Under the pieces are notes generated by a model. The model was given only the letters and a program-made list of their open reading frames with translations. It did not search any database and was not told the origin of the DNA. The position numbers and the translations under genes were made by a program. DNA of 6,257 nt, taken from NCBI GenBank assembly GCA_933226995.1, contig CAKOFP010000258.1:1-6257 (forward strand), read 5' to 3'. Source of the DNA: Candidatus Nitrosopolaris rasttigaisensis (GTDB lineage: Archaea; Thermoproteota; Nitrososphaeria; Nitrososphaerales; Nitrososphaeraceae). This document shows positions 1 through 6,050 of this stretch, piece by piece. The first letter of the stretch is position 1; each line of letters opens with the position of its first letter.

Positions 1-989
1 TCCACAGTTGTGCTAGAAGCGTGGCTGACTGGGGAATAATCTTTGATACTAGTTGTAAGGTTATGATACACAATTATAGGAATTGCATTTATCTTTCCGT
101 TTGAATTAGAAGGAATTTGGCTATTAATAATCTGAAGGAATACCTGAAACATTTCAGGAGGACTAAAATTGTGTTTGTTACTGATATGGTAAAAGCTAGC
201 ACTTCTAATATCATATCTATTTGCATGAGTGAGCTTACCATTGGTCAAATATGTTCTGCAATCAGTCTGTGAATCTTTCGCGTAGCCATTACAGTTTAAA
301 AACATAAGTGGGTCAGTTCCAGATCTTCCAAGATCATAATATTTAGCCACTAGATTAACTACTGATGGTTTGTCAGATCCCAAGTTTAGAGGATATCCAA
401 GGATTGTTGCATTAAAGCCGTGGCTAGCAAAACATTGTTTTGATCCTCCTATTTCATAAGTCAATGCATTTGTAGATAATTTATTCAGATGCGCATGTGT
501 CATGGTATGAGATTCAATATCCATTCCATCTTTATTTAACTGTGCTATATCTCGCCAGTTCATCCAATATGGTTGTGTTGCTACTTTACCACAGACTATA
601 AAGAAACTAGCTTTAAATCCATATTTATCTAAAATTGGTTTAGCATATATCAATTGACTTTTATATCCATCATCAAAATTTATCATCACTATTTTATTGC
701 TACTACCAAAACCACCACTGATATTACCGCCCAAAATGGAGCTGGCTGCTTGGGAGGAAAATGCAGGCGTGGCGGAAGAGGATTGGTTATGAATTCCATA
801 TAAATTTGGTGCGCTACCACGACTAATACTGCCCGGTATTCCGCCACTACTTGAGGGTGTTTGTAACGATGGCTTACTTAGGACCATATTCGGAAAAGAA
901 CTACCGATGATTAGCATCATTACAATAGCAATGACAACACTAATGCTACAAAATGTCTGAAAATTTGTACTTTTCTTAAGATTTGACAA
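1..989 (-). CDS. Membrane-anchored polysaccharide deacetylase (NodB/CE4 fold), 3' end outside window
   Basis: Predicted extracytoplasmic metal-dependent deacetylase acting on N-acetylated sugars of the cell surface. Numbered from TTG at 989: a basic N-terminus, one hydrophobic helix (about 12-30, anchor or uncleaved signal), a Ser/Gly-rich linker (about 35-95), then the NodB domain. Motif 1 is NFDDG with D106-D107; motif 2 is SHTMTH with H161 and H165, so the Asp-His-His metal triad is present. The third motif, normally RxPYG, reads GYPLNLG (198-204), so its arginine is absent. C-terminal to the catalytic core is a PIIVYHN segment (304-310), and the frame is still open at position 1. Four cysteines (133, 186, 233, 244) lie outside the membrane. 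No ATG precedes the membrane helix after the in-frame stop at 1056-1058. TTG 989 gives a normal-looking n-region; TTG 1040 is the alternative. It lies downstream of the redox pair in the same orientation. The family call is firm; substrate and start are not. Confidence 0.85.
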   Translation of the reverse strand, partial: MSNLKKSTNFQTFCSISVVIAIVMMLIIGSSFPNMVLSKPSLQTPSSSGGIPGSISRGSAPNLYGIHNQSSSATPAFSSQAASSILGGNISGGFGSSNKIVMINFDDGYKSQLIYAKPILDKYGFKASFFIVCGKVATQPYWMNWRDIAQLNKDGMDIESHTMTHAHLNKLSTNALTYEIGGSKQCFASHGFNATILGYPLNLGSDKPSVVNLVAKYYDLGRSGTDPLMFLNCNGYAKDSQTDCRTYLTNGKLTHANRYDIRSASFYHISNKHNFSPPEMFQVFLQIINSQIPSNSNGKINAIPIIVYHNLTTSIKDYSPVSHASSTTV

Positions 990-1047
990 GATAGTTCTAT
1001 TTAGCTTATGACAGACAGATTTAATAATCGTTACAGACAAAAGACTT

Positions 1048-1075
1048 AGATAAATTTATTTTAACCGATATAATT
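1048..1075 (-). promoter_or_regulatory. Candidate TATA elements for the deacetylase gene
   Basis: Read on the minus strand, two AT-rich boxes lie here: TTATAT at 1073-1068 and TAAATTTAT at 1058-1050. The first would place transcription start near 1044, almost leaderless for TTG 1040. The second would give a start near 1028 and a leader of roughly 40 bases before TTG 989. I see no Shine-Dalgarno before either codon, so the choice of start stays open. Confidence 0.3.
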
Positions 1076-1206
1076 TCATTTCGGAATGGTTCTCCAATTT
1101 CTTCTGAGACTTAGAATATAGATCAAGGGTGTTGGTTATAAGTGACCAAATGATATTCCCATTCATGCTATCTAGTTAAAAGGAATTGCGTGAGTATATC
1201 TACATC

Positions 1207-2415
1207 CTAACCGAAGGTGAATGTATACAATTGAAATCCTTTGCCGCTTACATTGATTATAATGGAATGAGAACCATAGTTGTTGTGTAGCGCCAAATTG
1301 TATAGTCTTTGTCCATCAAGCACGAATTTGCCATTTGGTGTCAAGTCCTTACCTAATGAGTTGTTTAATATTTGTGTGGCTCCGTCTTCAGCAACTATTC
1401 CTTGTTGTCCGTGTCCTCCAGCTACTATATTCACAGCCCTCGCGTTGTATGTCAAGATAATGTGTCCTGTGTTGCTTTGCAATTCCATATTATCAGGATT
1501 ATTCTTCCATTGACCATCAAGGTATACTATATCAGGATTGAAACTGGTGTTCGGCGGAATTGAGTAAGGTATTGTTTGGTCGGGTTGGAAGTTTTGAGGA
1601 TTTCCAAGAGGTGCTCTTGCAAAGGAATAGCCAAGATAAATTTCCGGTGTTATTTGTTTTGTTAAATCGACATAGGCGAGGCTGCCTGGATTGATTGTTG
1701 GTGTTGATTTAGCTGTATTGAAGCTTATATCCTTCATACCATTAAGAGCTGCTCCTTCAGCAAGCAACGATTGAATTGCGCTTTCTGTTGTATTATAATC
1801 GCCCTCTCCTATGTGATCATGTCTGATGTATCCTTGAGTATCAACCAAATAATCTCTTGGCCAGTACATGTTGCCATATGCATTCCAAGTACCATGATTA
1901 CTGTCCAATATTACAGGAAACTTTATTCCCAATTTCTGAACTGCTGCTTTTACATTGTCGTAGTTTTTCTCAAATTCAAATTCAGGTGAATGAACTCCCA
2001 CTATTACGAAGCCTTTGTCAGCATATCTTTGATACCAATCGTTAAGATGAGGTAAAGTCCTAATGCAGTTAATGCAGCTATATGTCCAAAAATCAACAAG
2101 CACCACTTTTCCTTTTAAAGATGTAAGTGTTAGCGGAGCATTACTAGGCGTATTTATATAACCTGCAATTTGAGCAAATTCCGGTGCTTTTTGAAATTTT
2201 GATTTATCAATTTGAAGGAATTGTGCTTTATCAAGCTTTATTGTTTTGATTGTACCATTTGTCGTAGTAGCAGCTGAAACAACTTTTTCTAGTTGTTGCT
2301 GTGAGGAAGAAGAAGCCTTATTGAGGCTTGGACTGTTGAAATATACTCCAAACCCAACAATTATAGCTATTACTGCAATTGCCATTGCTACAGCGCTAAC
2401 GTTGTCTCTATTCAT
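1207..2415 (-). CDS. Membrane-anchored thioredoxin/TlpA-like protein with DipZ-type C-terminal domain
   Basis: Predicted thiol-disulfide oxidoreductase facing the outside of the cell, receiving electrons from the CcdA-like protein encoded just upstream. The 402 residues comprise an N-terminal membrane anchor (about 7-27), an S/Q-rich spacer (34-50), a redoxin/thioredoxin domain (about 75-220), and a C-terminal beta-rich domain (about 245-402). The active site is WTYSCINC with C114 and C117. The thioredoxin cis-proline is probably P186 in the MYWPRDYLVD segment, and the GVHSPEF stretch (140-146) is typical of the DipZ/TlpA branch. The C-terminal domain opens with TPEIYLGYSFAR (256-267), a signature like the carbohydrate-binding-like tail of Mycobacterium DipZ. 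ATG 2415 follows the ccdA stop by 24 bases, with a purine-rich GAGAGGGAAG upstream that can serve as ribosome binding site, so translation from a shared transcript is likely. Family assignment is confident; the physiological client is unknown. Confidence 0.92.
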   Translation of the reverse strand: MNRDNVSAVAMAIAVIAIIVGFGVYFNSPSLNKASSSSQQQLEKVVSAATTTNGTIKTIKLDKAQFLQIDKSKFQKAPEFAQIAGYINTPSNAPLTLTSLKGKVVLVDFWTYSCINCIRTLPHLNDWYQRYADKGFVIVGVHSPEFEFEKNYDNVKAAVQKLGIKFPVILDSNHGTWNAYGNMYWPRDYLVDTQGYIRHDHIGEGDYNTTESAIQSLLAEGAALNGMKDISFNTAKSTPTINPGSLAYVDLTKQITPEIYLGYSFARAPLGNPQNFQPDQTIPYSIPPNTSFNPDIVYLDGQWKNNPDNMELQSNTGHIILTYNARAVNIVAGGHGQQGIVAEDGATQILNNSLGKDLTPNGKFVLDGQRLYNLALHNNYGSHSIIINVSGKGFQLYTFTFG

Positions 2416-2439
2416 ATTTCTCGTCTTCCCTCTCTCATC

Positions 2440-3306
2440 TTATATTCCACTCTGGATGTTAATGATTTGATTTGCAAGTGGGAAATTAGCTAGCAGAATT
2501 AACTGGTTGGTAAACAACAAAACGCCTACTACAACCAGTATTCCACCCATCACCAAGTTGAAGTATTTGAGATGTTTGACCATTCTTCTAATTATACCAG
2601 TAGCTCTTGAGAAGAAAGCACCGGTGATCAGGAAAGGTATTCCTAATCCTATAGAATAAGCCAACAAAGAATTGTATGCTGCCGCAGGATGAGTAGCTGC
2701 CAACGCAAATGTGCTACCCAAGATTGGTCCAACGCATGGAGTCCAACCAGCTGCAAATGCTGCTCCAAATACAAATGATGTAATATAGCTTGTTTTAAAT
2801 CTTGGTATCCTGCCCATTGTCATCTTTTTCTCAAAGTTTAGGCTACGTATCCTTGTGGAGAGAATCAGGTATGCACCAAATCCTATTATCACAATTCCAC
2901 CAACTGATGTAAGGTAATGTTGAAACCCGGCACCATATACAGAAAGAACGCTATTTAGAATTACACCTAATACTGCAAAAATAAGTGAAAAGCCAAGTAC
3001 AAAGTAAACGGTGTTTAGAAAAATGTTAAGTCTAGTTCGCGTAAGTATCATCGTTGATGACGACCGCTGTTGTTGTTGCTTTTGCTGCCCTCGTCCACTG
3101 CCATCACTATTACTTTCGATGTTTCCGACCTTTTCATTAGAAGTAATAGTAGTACTTGAAGTGTCTTGTACTGAGTTCTTTGCTTCATTTATGGCTGTTC
3201 CTGAAAGATACGATATGAAACCAGGAAGTATAGGAAGAATACATGGTGATAGAAAAGAAGCCAGTCCTGCGCCTGCAGAAACTAAAACACTTGTTTCTAA
3301 TACCAT
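2440..3306 (-). CDS. ccdA: CcdA/DsbD-type transmembrane electron carrier
   Basis: Six-helix membrane protein of the CcdA/DsbD-beta family, which passes electrons from cytoplasmic thioredoxin across the membrane through a cysteine pair. The hallmark sites are both present: SPCILP with C22 in helix 1 and GWTPCVGP with C191 in helix 4. Hydrophobic segments lie at roughly 7-35, 95-117, 131-149, 173-203, 210-232 and 247-266. The length of 288 residues exceeds the family's usual 220-245 because of a hydrophilic insert (about 40-90) between helices 1 and 2, rich in Ser, Asn and Gln with a QQKQQQQ run. ATG 3306 is chosen because helix 1 begins directly after it. The thioredoxin-like gene follows after 24 bases, so the two probably form an operon that together equals DipZ. 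Its partner suggests extracellular protein reduction rather than, or in addition to, cytochrome c maturation. No cytochrome gene is visible here. Confidence 0.93.
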   Translation of the reverse strand: MVLETSVLVSAGAGLASFLSPCILPILPGFISYLSGTAINEAKNSVQDTSSTTITSNEKVGNIESNSDGSGRGQQKQQQQRSSSTMILTRTRLNIFLNTVYFVLGFSLIFAVLGVILNSVLSVYGAGFQHYLTSVGGIVIIGFGAYLILSTRIRSLNFEKKMTMGRIPRFKTSYITSFVFGAAFAAGWTPCVGPILGSTFALAATHPAAAYNSLLAYSIGLGIPFLITGAFFSRATGIIRRMVKHLKYFNLVMGGILVVVGVLLFTNQLILLANFPLANQIINIQSGI

Positions 3307-3370
3307 CTTATTTCATACTACCCTTCGATAACAAACTAGCAAACATTAAAACAAAACCTTCACCCTTGTA

Positions 3371-3380
3371 TTAAATATAT
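3371..3380 (-). promoter_or_regulatory. Candidate TATA box for the ccdA-thioredoxin operon
   Basis: Read on the minus strand the sequence is ATATATTTAA. With the usual archaeal spacing of about 26 bases, transcription would start near 3350, leaving a leader of about 44 bases before ATG 3306. The leader carries GAAGGG about 15 bases before the start, only a weak Shine-Dalgarno candidate. Confidence 0.4.
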
Positions 3381-3420
3381 TTCCAATTTACATCCAAATG
3401 AATTCCAAATTTAAACAGAC

Positions 3421-3530
3421 ACCTGATGGTATTGGAGTACAAAGCGAGCACCTATAGTGCCTGGGACTCGTTGCAAATGAAAAGCTCTGGCATGCAACGA
3501 AGGCAGGTCCTTTAAACGTCCGATAAAGCA
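3421..3530 (+). ncRNA. Candidate structured small RNA in the divergent intergenic region
   Basis: Within an otherwise very AT-rich 403-base gap lies a more GC-rich island with nested pairing. GCAC (3448-3451) pairs with GTGC (3457-3460) over a five-base loop. CGTTGCA (3469-3475) pairs perfectly with TGCAACG (3493-3499) over a 17-base loop. Outside this, TGCCT (3458-3462) can pair with AGGCA (3501-3505), or alternatively GGAC (3464-3467) with GTCC (3507-3510). An AT-rich element at 3403-3414 could act as TATA box, and a T5 run at 3551-3555 as terminator, for a plus-strand transcript of roughly 120 bases. No tRNA T-loop, SRP or RNase P signature is present, and clean C/D boxes are missing. The strand is inferred only from those flanking signals. 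It could also be a protein-binding site or chance pairing. Confidence 0.25.
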
Positions 3531-3670
3531 ATACTGCATCATATTTCTGTTTTTGAGAAAAAAATTATTTATCAAGACGACAGAGAGATATTGAATTTAT
3601 TTGTCTCTAGCGAAAAAAGTAGAGTATATCAAATAACAATCCAACAAGATCTGGAATGAATTTGGATAAA

Positions 3671-3680
3671 ACTAAATAAG
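3671..3680 (+). promoter_or_regulatory. Candidate TATA box for the small membrane protein gene
   Basis: The AT-rich element ACTAAATAAG is centred about 34 bases before ATG 3710, which would give a nearly leaderless transcript. No Shine-Dalgarno precedes the ATG, consistent with leaderless initiation. Confidence 0.4.
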
Positions 3681-3709
3681 AGAATTCCCACTACCGTTTC
3701 TATTCTATA

Positions 3710-3991
3710 ATGAACAGTTTGATGGAAATAAGTGCAGGCGTAGGGATAGCAAACGTCGTCCTTTTGATAGCTTTGCTAACTGTCTATGCTAAAGTCTACA
3801 ACAGTACTAGAGCTGTATTTACTATTGGTTTAATGTTCTTTGCTGGAATGCTAATGTTACACAATATTATTGCAGTCTATGCTTATTTTGCAATGCAACC
3901 ATTGTATGCAGTAGGATTACTGCCATATTTCGCGGTGATACATATAGCCGAACTAGCGGGAATAGCAGCATTACTCAAAGTTACCCTATAG
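3710..3991 (+). CDS. Small three-TM archaeal membrane protein of unknown function
   Basis: The 93-residue product is mostly hydrophobic, with predicted helices at about 10-28, 36-60 and 68-90. A short polar loop after helix 1 contains AKVYNSTRA (27-35), and helix 2 carries HN (51-52) and an aromatic YAYF end. The layout of a Tyr/Arg loop after helix 1 and three helices in about 90 residues resembles small conserved archaeal membrane proteins such as the haloarchaeal DUF7521 group. That is a resemblance of architecture that I could not test by alignment. No catalytic motif is visible. ATG 3710 is preceded by a TATA-like element and no ribosome binding site. The gene is divergent from ccdA and ends in a 6-base tail overlap with the degraded gene on the opposite strand, so no operon partner suggests its role. 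Confidence 0.75.
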   Translation: MNSLMEISAGVGIANVVLLIALLTVYAKVYNSTRAVFTIGLMFFAGMLMLHNIIAVYAYFAMQPLYAVGLLPYFAVIHIAELAGIAALLKVTL

Positions 3992-4325
3992 TAGTTTTTT
4001 AAAATCATGTCCAATTTTATTCATCCGATGTTTTTCATTCCAATGCATGACACACCTGTGCTTGTATTCTTGCAGTTTCGGATAAGGATGTGTAGTGAAG
4101 TTAAAAGCAAATATGGAGCCAATTCTACCGCATTCATGGCAGCCAGGCGTATAAGATGATGAGAAACCGTGCGCTCTCCAACTACACACTTAGCCACCAT
4201 CGTAGCCATTTAACGGATAAAGGAATTGGTTGTCGCTCTTGTTCTAGACGCTCGGCCCATTTAGGTGATATAGAATCAAAGGTTAATGGTTCTTGCACAT
4301 CATCAAGGGTGAGTCCATTTTGCAC
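3986..4325 (-). pseudogene. Frameshifted gene for a ~113-residue C2H2-like zinc-binding protein
   Basis: Three short stretches in different minus-strand frames join into one plausible protein. Piece A runs from GTG 4325 to TAG 4182-4184 (47 residues) and ends in a basic, Trp-rich KWLRWWL (res 39-45). Piece B, from 4191, reads KCVVGE. Piece C then reads from HGFSSSY (res 7-13 of the frame starting at 4189) to the stop at 3986-3988. It contains CHEC (Cys codons 4139-4141 and 4130-4132) and later HWNEKH, a Cys-x2-Cys / His-x4-His set suited to zinc. One missing base near 4190 and one near 4172 would restore a continuous frame. From memory, intact thaumarchaeal small proteins carry the same order of KWLRWW, KCVVGE and HWNEKH; this needs a search. 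A TATA-like TTATAT (4357-4362) lies about 35 bases before GTG 4325. Sequencing error, or a separate 47-residue gene plus remnant, are the alternatives. Confidence 0.5.
3995..4000 (+). terminator. T-run terminator after the small membrane protein
   Basis: Six thymines begin three bases after the TAG stop at 3989-3991. Intrinsic termination in archaea needs only such a U-rich tract, with no hairpin, and none is seen here. Confidence 0.4.
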
Positions 4326-4568
4326 GGGATATTATCACCGGTATCTGTTTGCTTCCTTATATTGGAAAGTTGTTGTTTCCCATACAACAGTCCGAGCCGG
4401 ATTTGTTATTGTTTTAATGATCTTATACTAGCTCACTAGCTAACATACAGTATATTTTTCATGTCAAGTATTTAACAAAATATCCAAATTATACCGAATC
4501 ATCTACTTATTTCTTCCATGATTGTTTACAGATACGATATACACAGCTGCCGCCTATCGGATGAAAAA
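4326..4568. other. Intergenic region upstream of the broken zinc-finger gene
   Basis: I see no convincing gene. It holds the TATA-like element of the broken gene (4357-4362) and a small perfect inverted repeat, TAGCT (4429-4433) and AGCTA (4438-4442), around a four-base loop. The part from 4440 to 4568 is AT-rich and featureless apart from the terminator of the oxidoreductase gene at its right edge. Confidence 0.5.
4564..4568 (-). terminator. T-run directly after the LLM oxidoreductase stop
   Basis: On the minus strand five thymines follow the TAA stop (4569-4571) immediately. This is a short U-tract of the kind sufficient for archaeal termination, though weak at five bases. Confidence 0.3.
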
Positions 4569-5492
4569 TTAGTTTGCGTTGTTTCCAGTAAACCCTTTCA
4601 CTGTATCCATAAATAAATTAAGTGAATTATAATCAGAAGGATCTTGAAATGCCAGAAAGAATTGCTGTACTCCAACATCCATATAGTCTCTAACTTTTCG
4701 TGCTATATCTTCAGGTTTTCCGACTAGAGAATGTCTGAGTAGTTGATTAAGCATAGCTGGCCCTCTTTCCATTGCAAACAGTCTTTTCTTATATTCTAGG
4801 TCTGAATCAGAATTGGCAATTATAACATCTAATTCAATTGATTTCATAATTTTGCTTGCATTATTGAATTTTTCAGAAGACATTTCTTCAAATTTCGATT
4901 TAAGAGGAGCAAAGTGTCCTGACGAAAGATAAGAAGATTCCCATATATCTGCATGTTTGGCTGCTATTTCCATCATTCTCTTCCCCTTTGCTGCAATCGT
5001 AACTGGAATACTTTCTTTCGGGTTTTTCAGGCTAGCGCCATTAATTTTAAAATACTTTCCACTAAAGTTAACGTTTGGTTTACTCCACAGCAATTTGAGA
5101 ACTCTTACACCTTCATCAAGTAAGGAAACTCGATCTGCTCTATTAGGGTAATCTATTCCATATGGATACCACCACTGTACTGCGTAATCATGTGTTGCTC
5201 CAGCACCAGTCCTGAATTCCAATCTTCCTTTTGACATATCTTGTAATGTCGTAGCCTGTTTAGCAAGTAGTGCAATGTTTCTATATTGAGGAATTATGTA
5301 GGTGATGACAGGCCCTAGTTTTATCCGAGTAGTTATAGCTGATAAATTAGATATTATACTCCAGCAATCTAAATCAATCTCTGCTAATGATTCTCCGTAA
5401 TAGAATCCATAATATCCTAATTTCTCAGCTAATATGCAAGTCTCTTTGATTTTTTCATAATCTGTACCCCATATTTCTAGGCAAAATTGCAT
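4569..5492 (-). CDS. Luciferase-like (LLM) flavin- or F420-dependent oxidoreductase
   Basis: A 307-residue cytoplasmic TIM-barrel enzyme of the bacterial luciferase-like superfamily, whose members use FMN or coenzyme F420. The length is normal for the family. Visible signatures are the first strand CLEIWG (4-9), the GYYGFYYGES turn (26-35), TRIKLGPVITYI (55-66, the strand that often carries a non-prolyl cis-peptide), GRLEFRTGAG (89-98), the helix ending VLKLLW before FSGKYFKI (131-150), AAKGKRMMEIAAKHADIWE (167-185), and a C-terminal VGKPEDIARKVRDYMDVGVQQF segment typical of F420-linked LLM proteins. These point to the F420-type branch, since thaumarchaea make F420, but cofactor and substrate cannot be read from sequence. 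ATG 5492 is supported by a TATA box at leaderless spacing. It is monocistronic as far as the window shows. Confidence 0.9.
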   Translation of the reverse strand: MQFCLEIWGTDYEKIKETCILAEKLGYYGFYYGESLAEIDLDCWSIISNLSAITTRIKLGPVITYIIPQYRNIALLAKQATTLQDMSKGRLEFRTGAGATHDYAVQWWYPYGIDYPNRADRVSLLDEGVRVLKLLWSKPNVNFSGKYFKINGASLKNPKESIPVTIAAKGKRMMEIAAKHADIWESSYLSSGHFAPLKSKFEEMSSEKFNNASKIMKSIELDVIIANSDSDLEYKKRLFAMERGPAMLNQLLRHSLVGKPEDIARKVRDYMDVGVQQFFLAFQDPSDYNSLNLFMDTVKGFTGNNAN

Positions 5493-5516
5493 AATAGATA
5501 TCTACGGTTGGCTTGG

Positions 5517-5524
5517 TATATATA
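5517..5524 (-). promoter_or_regulatory. TATA box of the LLM oxidoreductase gene
   Basis: TATATATA is centred about 28 bases upstream of ATG 5492, so transcription should begin at or within a few bases of the start codon. No Shine-Dalgarno lies between them, as expected for a leaderless mRNA. It is the clearest promoter in the window. Confidence 0.6.
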
Positions 5525-5775
5525 GACAAAAGCTACCATAACACGGACGAACCATTACCTAGTAATTTGGCGTAATACTGAACTCAATCCGATAAGAGAA
5601 AACAGATTCAGTATCATGAGACATTTATGAACATCCTGCTTCAATCAATTATTTATTATTCTCTTCAAAATGGTAGTTCGAAAGCAAAGGTATCTAGTTA
5701 TACACAGTTCGATATATCATACTCATTTGACTTGTAATCTTGCAGATTTCAATGTTGTAAATTAGATACATGCAA
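5525..5775. other. Intergenic stretch without recognised gene
   Basis: Neither strand gives a convincing reading frame. Two small inverted repeats are visible: ATTAC/GTAAT around a three-base spacer (5553-5565) and TACTGAA (5576-5582) with TTCAGTA (5607-5613) separated by 24 bases. Both are within what chance allows in AT-rich DNA. The stretch separates two divergent promoters. Confidence 0.5.
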
Positions 5776-5776
5776 G

Positions 5777-5800
5777 TATAATATAATATAATAATAACAG
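5777..5800 (+). promoter_or_regulatory. AT-repeat TATA region upstream of the small GTG-start gene
   Basis: A run of overlapping TATAA/ATAAT units ends about 30 bases before GTG 5828, matching archaeal TATA spacing for a leaderless transcript. Because the motif repeats, the exact box is uncertain. Confidence 0.45.
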
Positions 5801-5827
5801 GCTAGTCAGACAAACGACATTTTGCAG

Positions 5828-5998
5828 GTGACACAAAATAATCCGGAATTCACCTCGGGCCCTACAACTATCTGGTTAATTGACGCGGTATTCGGCATCG
5901 AAGACAAGATGAGTGAAGTTTGTAGTGGCATGATAAGAAAATACGATGAGCGTGAGACACGCATGATTCACAATTACTTCATCTATTTACTTTCATGA
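5828..5998 (+). CDS. Small protein of unknown function, 56 residues
   Basis: An open frame from GTG 5828 to TGA 5996-5998 that I do not recognise but believe is real. Reasons: its codons are visibly richer in G and C than the flanking AT-rich DNA, a TATA region sits at leaderless spacing, and the product has a sensible soluble composition. The product begins TQNNPEFTSGP, continues WLIDAVFGIEDKMSEVC (20-36), then a charged helix RKYDERETRM (40-49), and ends in the hydrophobic NYFIYLLS. The middle and end could form two amphipathic helices; there is no signal peptide, and one cysteine (36). TTG 5822 is an alternative start in the same frame; a stop at 5795-5797 blocks further extension. It is convergent with the CC-motif gene, leaving 52 bases between stops. 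A chance open frame is the alternative. Confidence 0.5.
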   Translation: MTQNNPEFTSGPTTIWLIDAVFGIEDKMSEVCSGMIRKYDERETRMIHNYFIYLLS

Positions 5999-6021
5999 CA
6001 ATAAAAACGCATGTTGGTCTT

Positions 6022-6033
6022 AAAATATAAAAA
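6022..6033 (-). terminator. T-rich terminator after the CC-motif small protein
   Basis: Read on the minus strand, the sequence after the TGA stop (6051-6053) contains TTTTTATATTTT about 18 bases downstream, with another T5 at 6003-6007. These U-rich tracts fit archaeal intrinsic termination and lie between two convergent genes. Confidence 0.45.
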
Positions 6034-6050
6034 TAGGAAGCAAGGTCAAC

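Noticed and set aside
3011..3331. Plus-strand open frame of 106 codons, Cys-rich
   Set aside because: It is the complement of the Gln/Ser-rich loop and first helix of ccdA, which produces runs of Cys by reverse reading. The ccdA frame explains the DNA.
3440..3530. tRNA, SRP RNA, RNase P RNA or C/D-box RNA
   Set aside because: The island has stems but no T-loop consensus, no SRP helix 8 motif, no RNase P conserved core and no proper C and D boxes; only UGAUGG at 3423 is C-like.
4021..4209. Minus-strand frame of 62 codons starting ATG 4209
   Set aside because: Only its short KCVVGE stretch looks like part of a protein. The rest is an out-of-frame reading of the CHEC-containing segment, so it is not listed as a separate gene.
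4156..4431. Plus-strand open frame of 91 codons
   Set aside because: It lies antisense to the protein-like pieces of the broken zinc-finger gene. Its own translation has scattered Ser, His, Arg and Cys with no motif, and no promoter or ribosome site precedes it.
5576..5613. Inverted repeat TACTGAA/TTCAGTA
   Set aside because: Seven bases of pairing across a 24-base spacer in AT-rich DNA is expected by chance and is not placed at a gene end or promoter.
5650..5720. Possible tRNA, prompted by a GTTCGAAAGC stretch
   Set aside because: The T-loop-like bases lack a pairing 5-bp arm, no anticodon arm or 7-bp acceptor stem can be drawn, and the surroundings are too AT-rich.
5777..5800. Tandem repeat of ATAAT units
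   Set aside because: Too short and impure to be a repeat element. Its position fits a TATA region of the adjacent small gene better.
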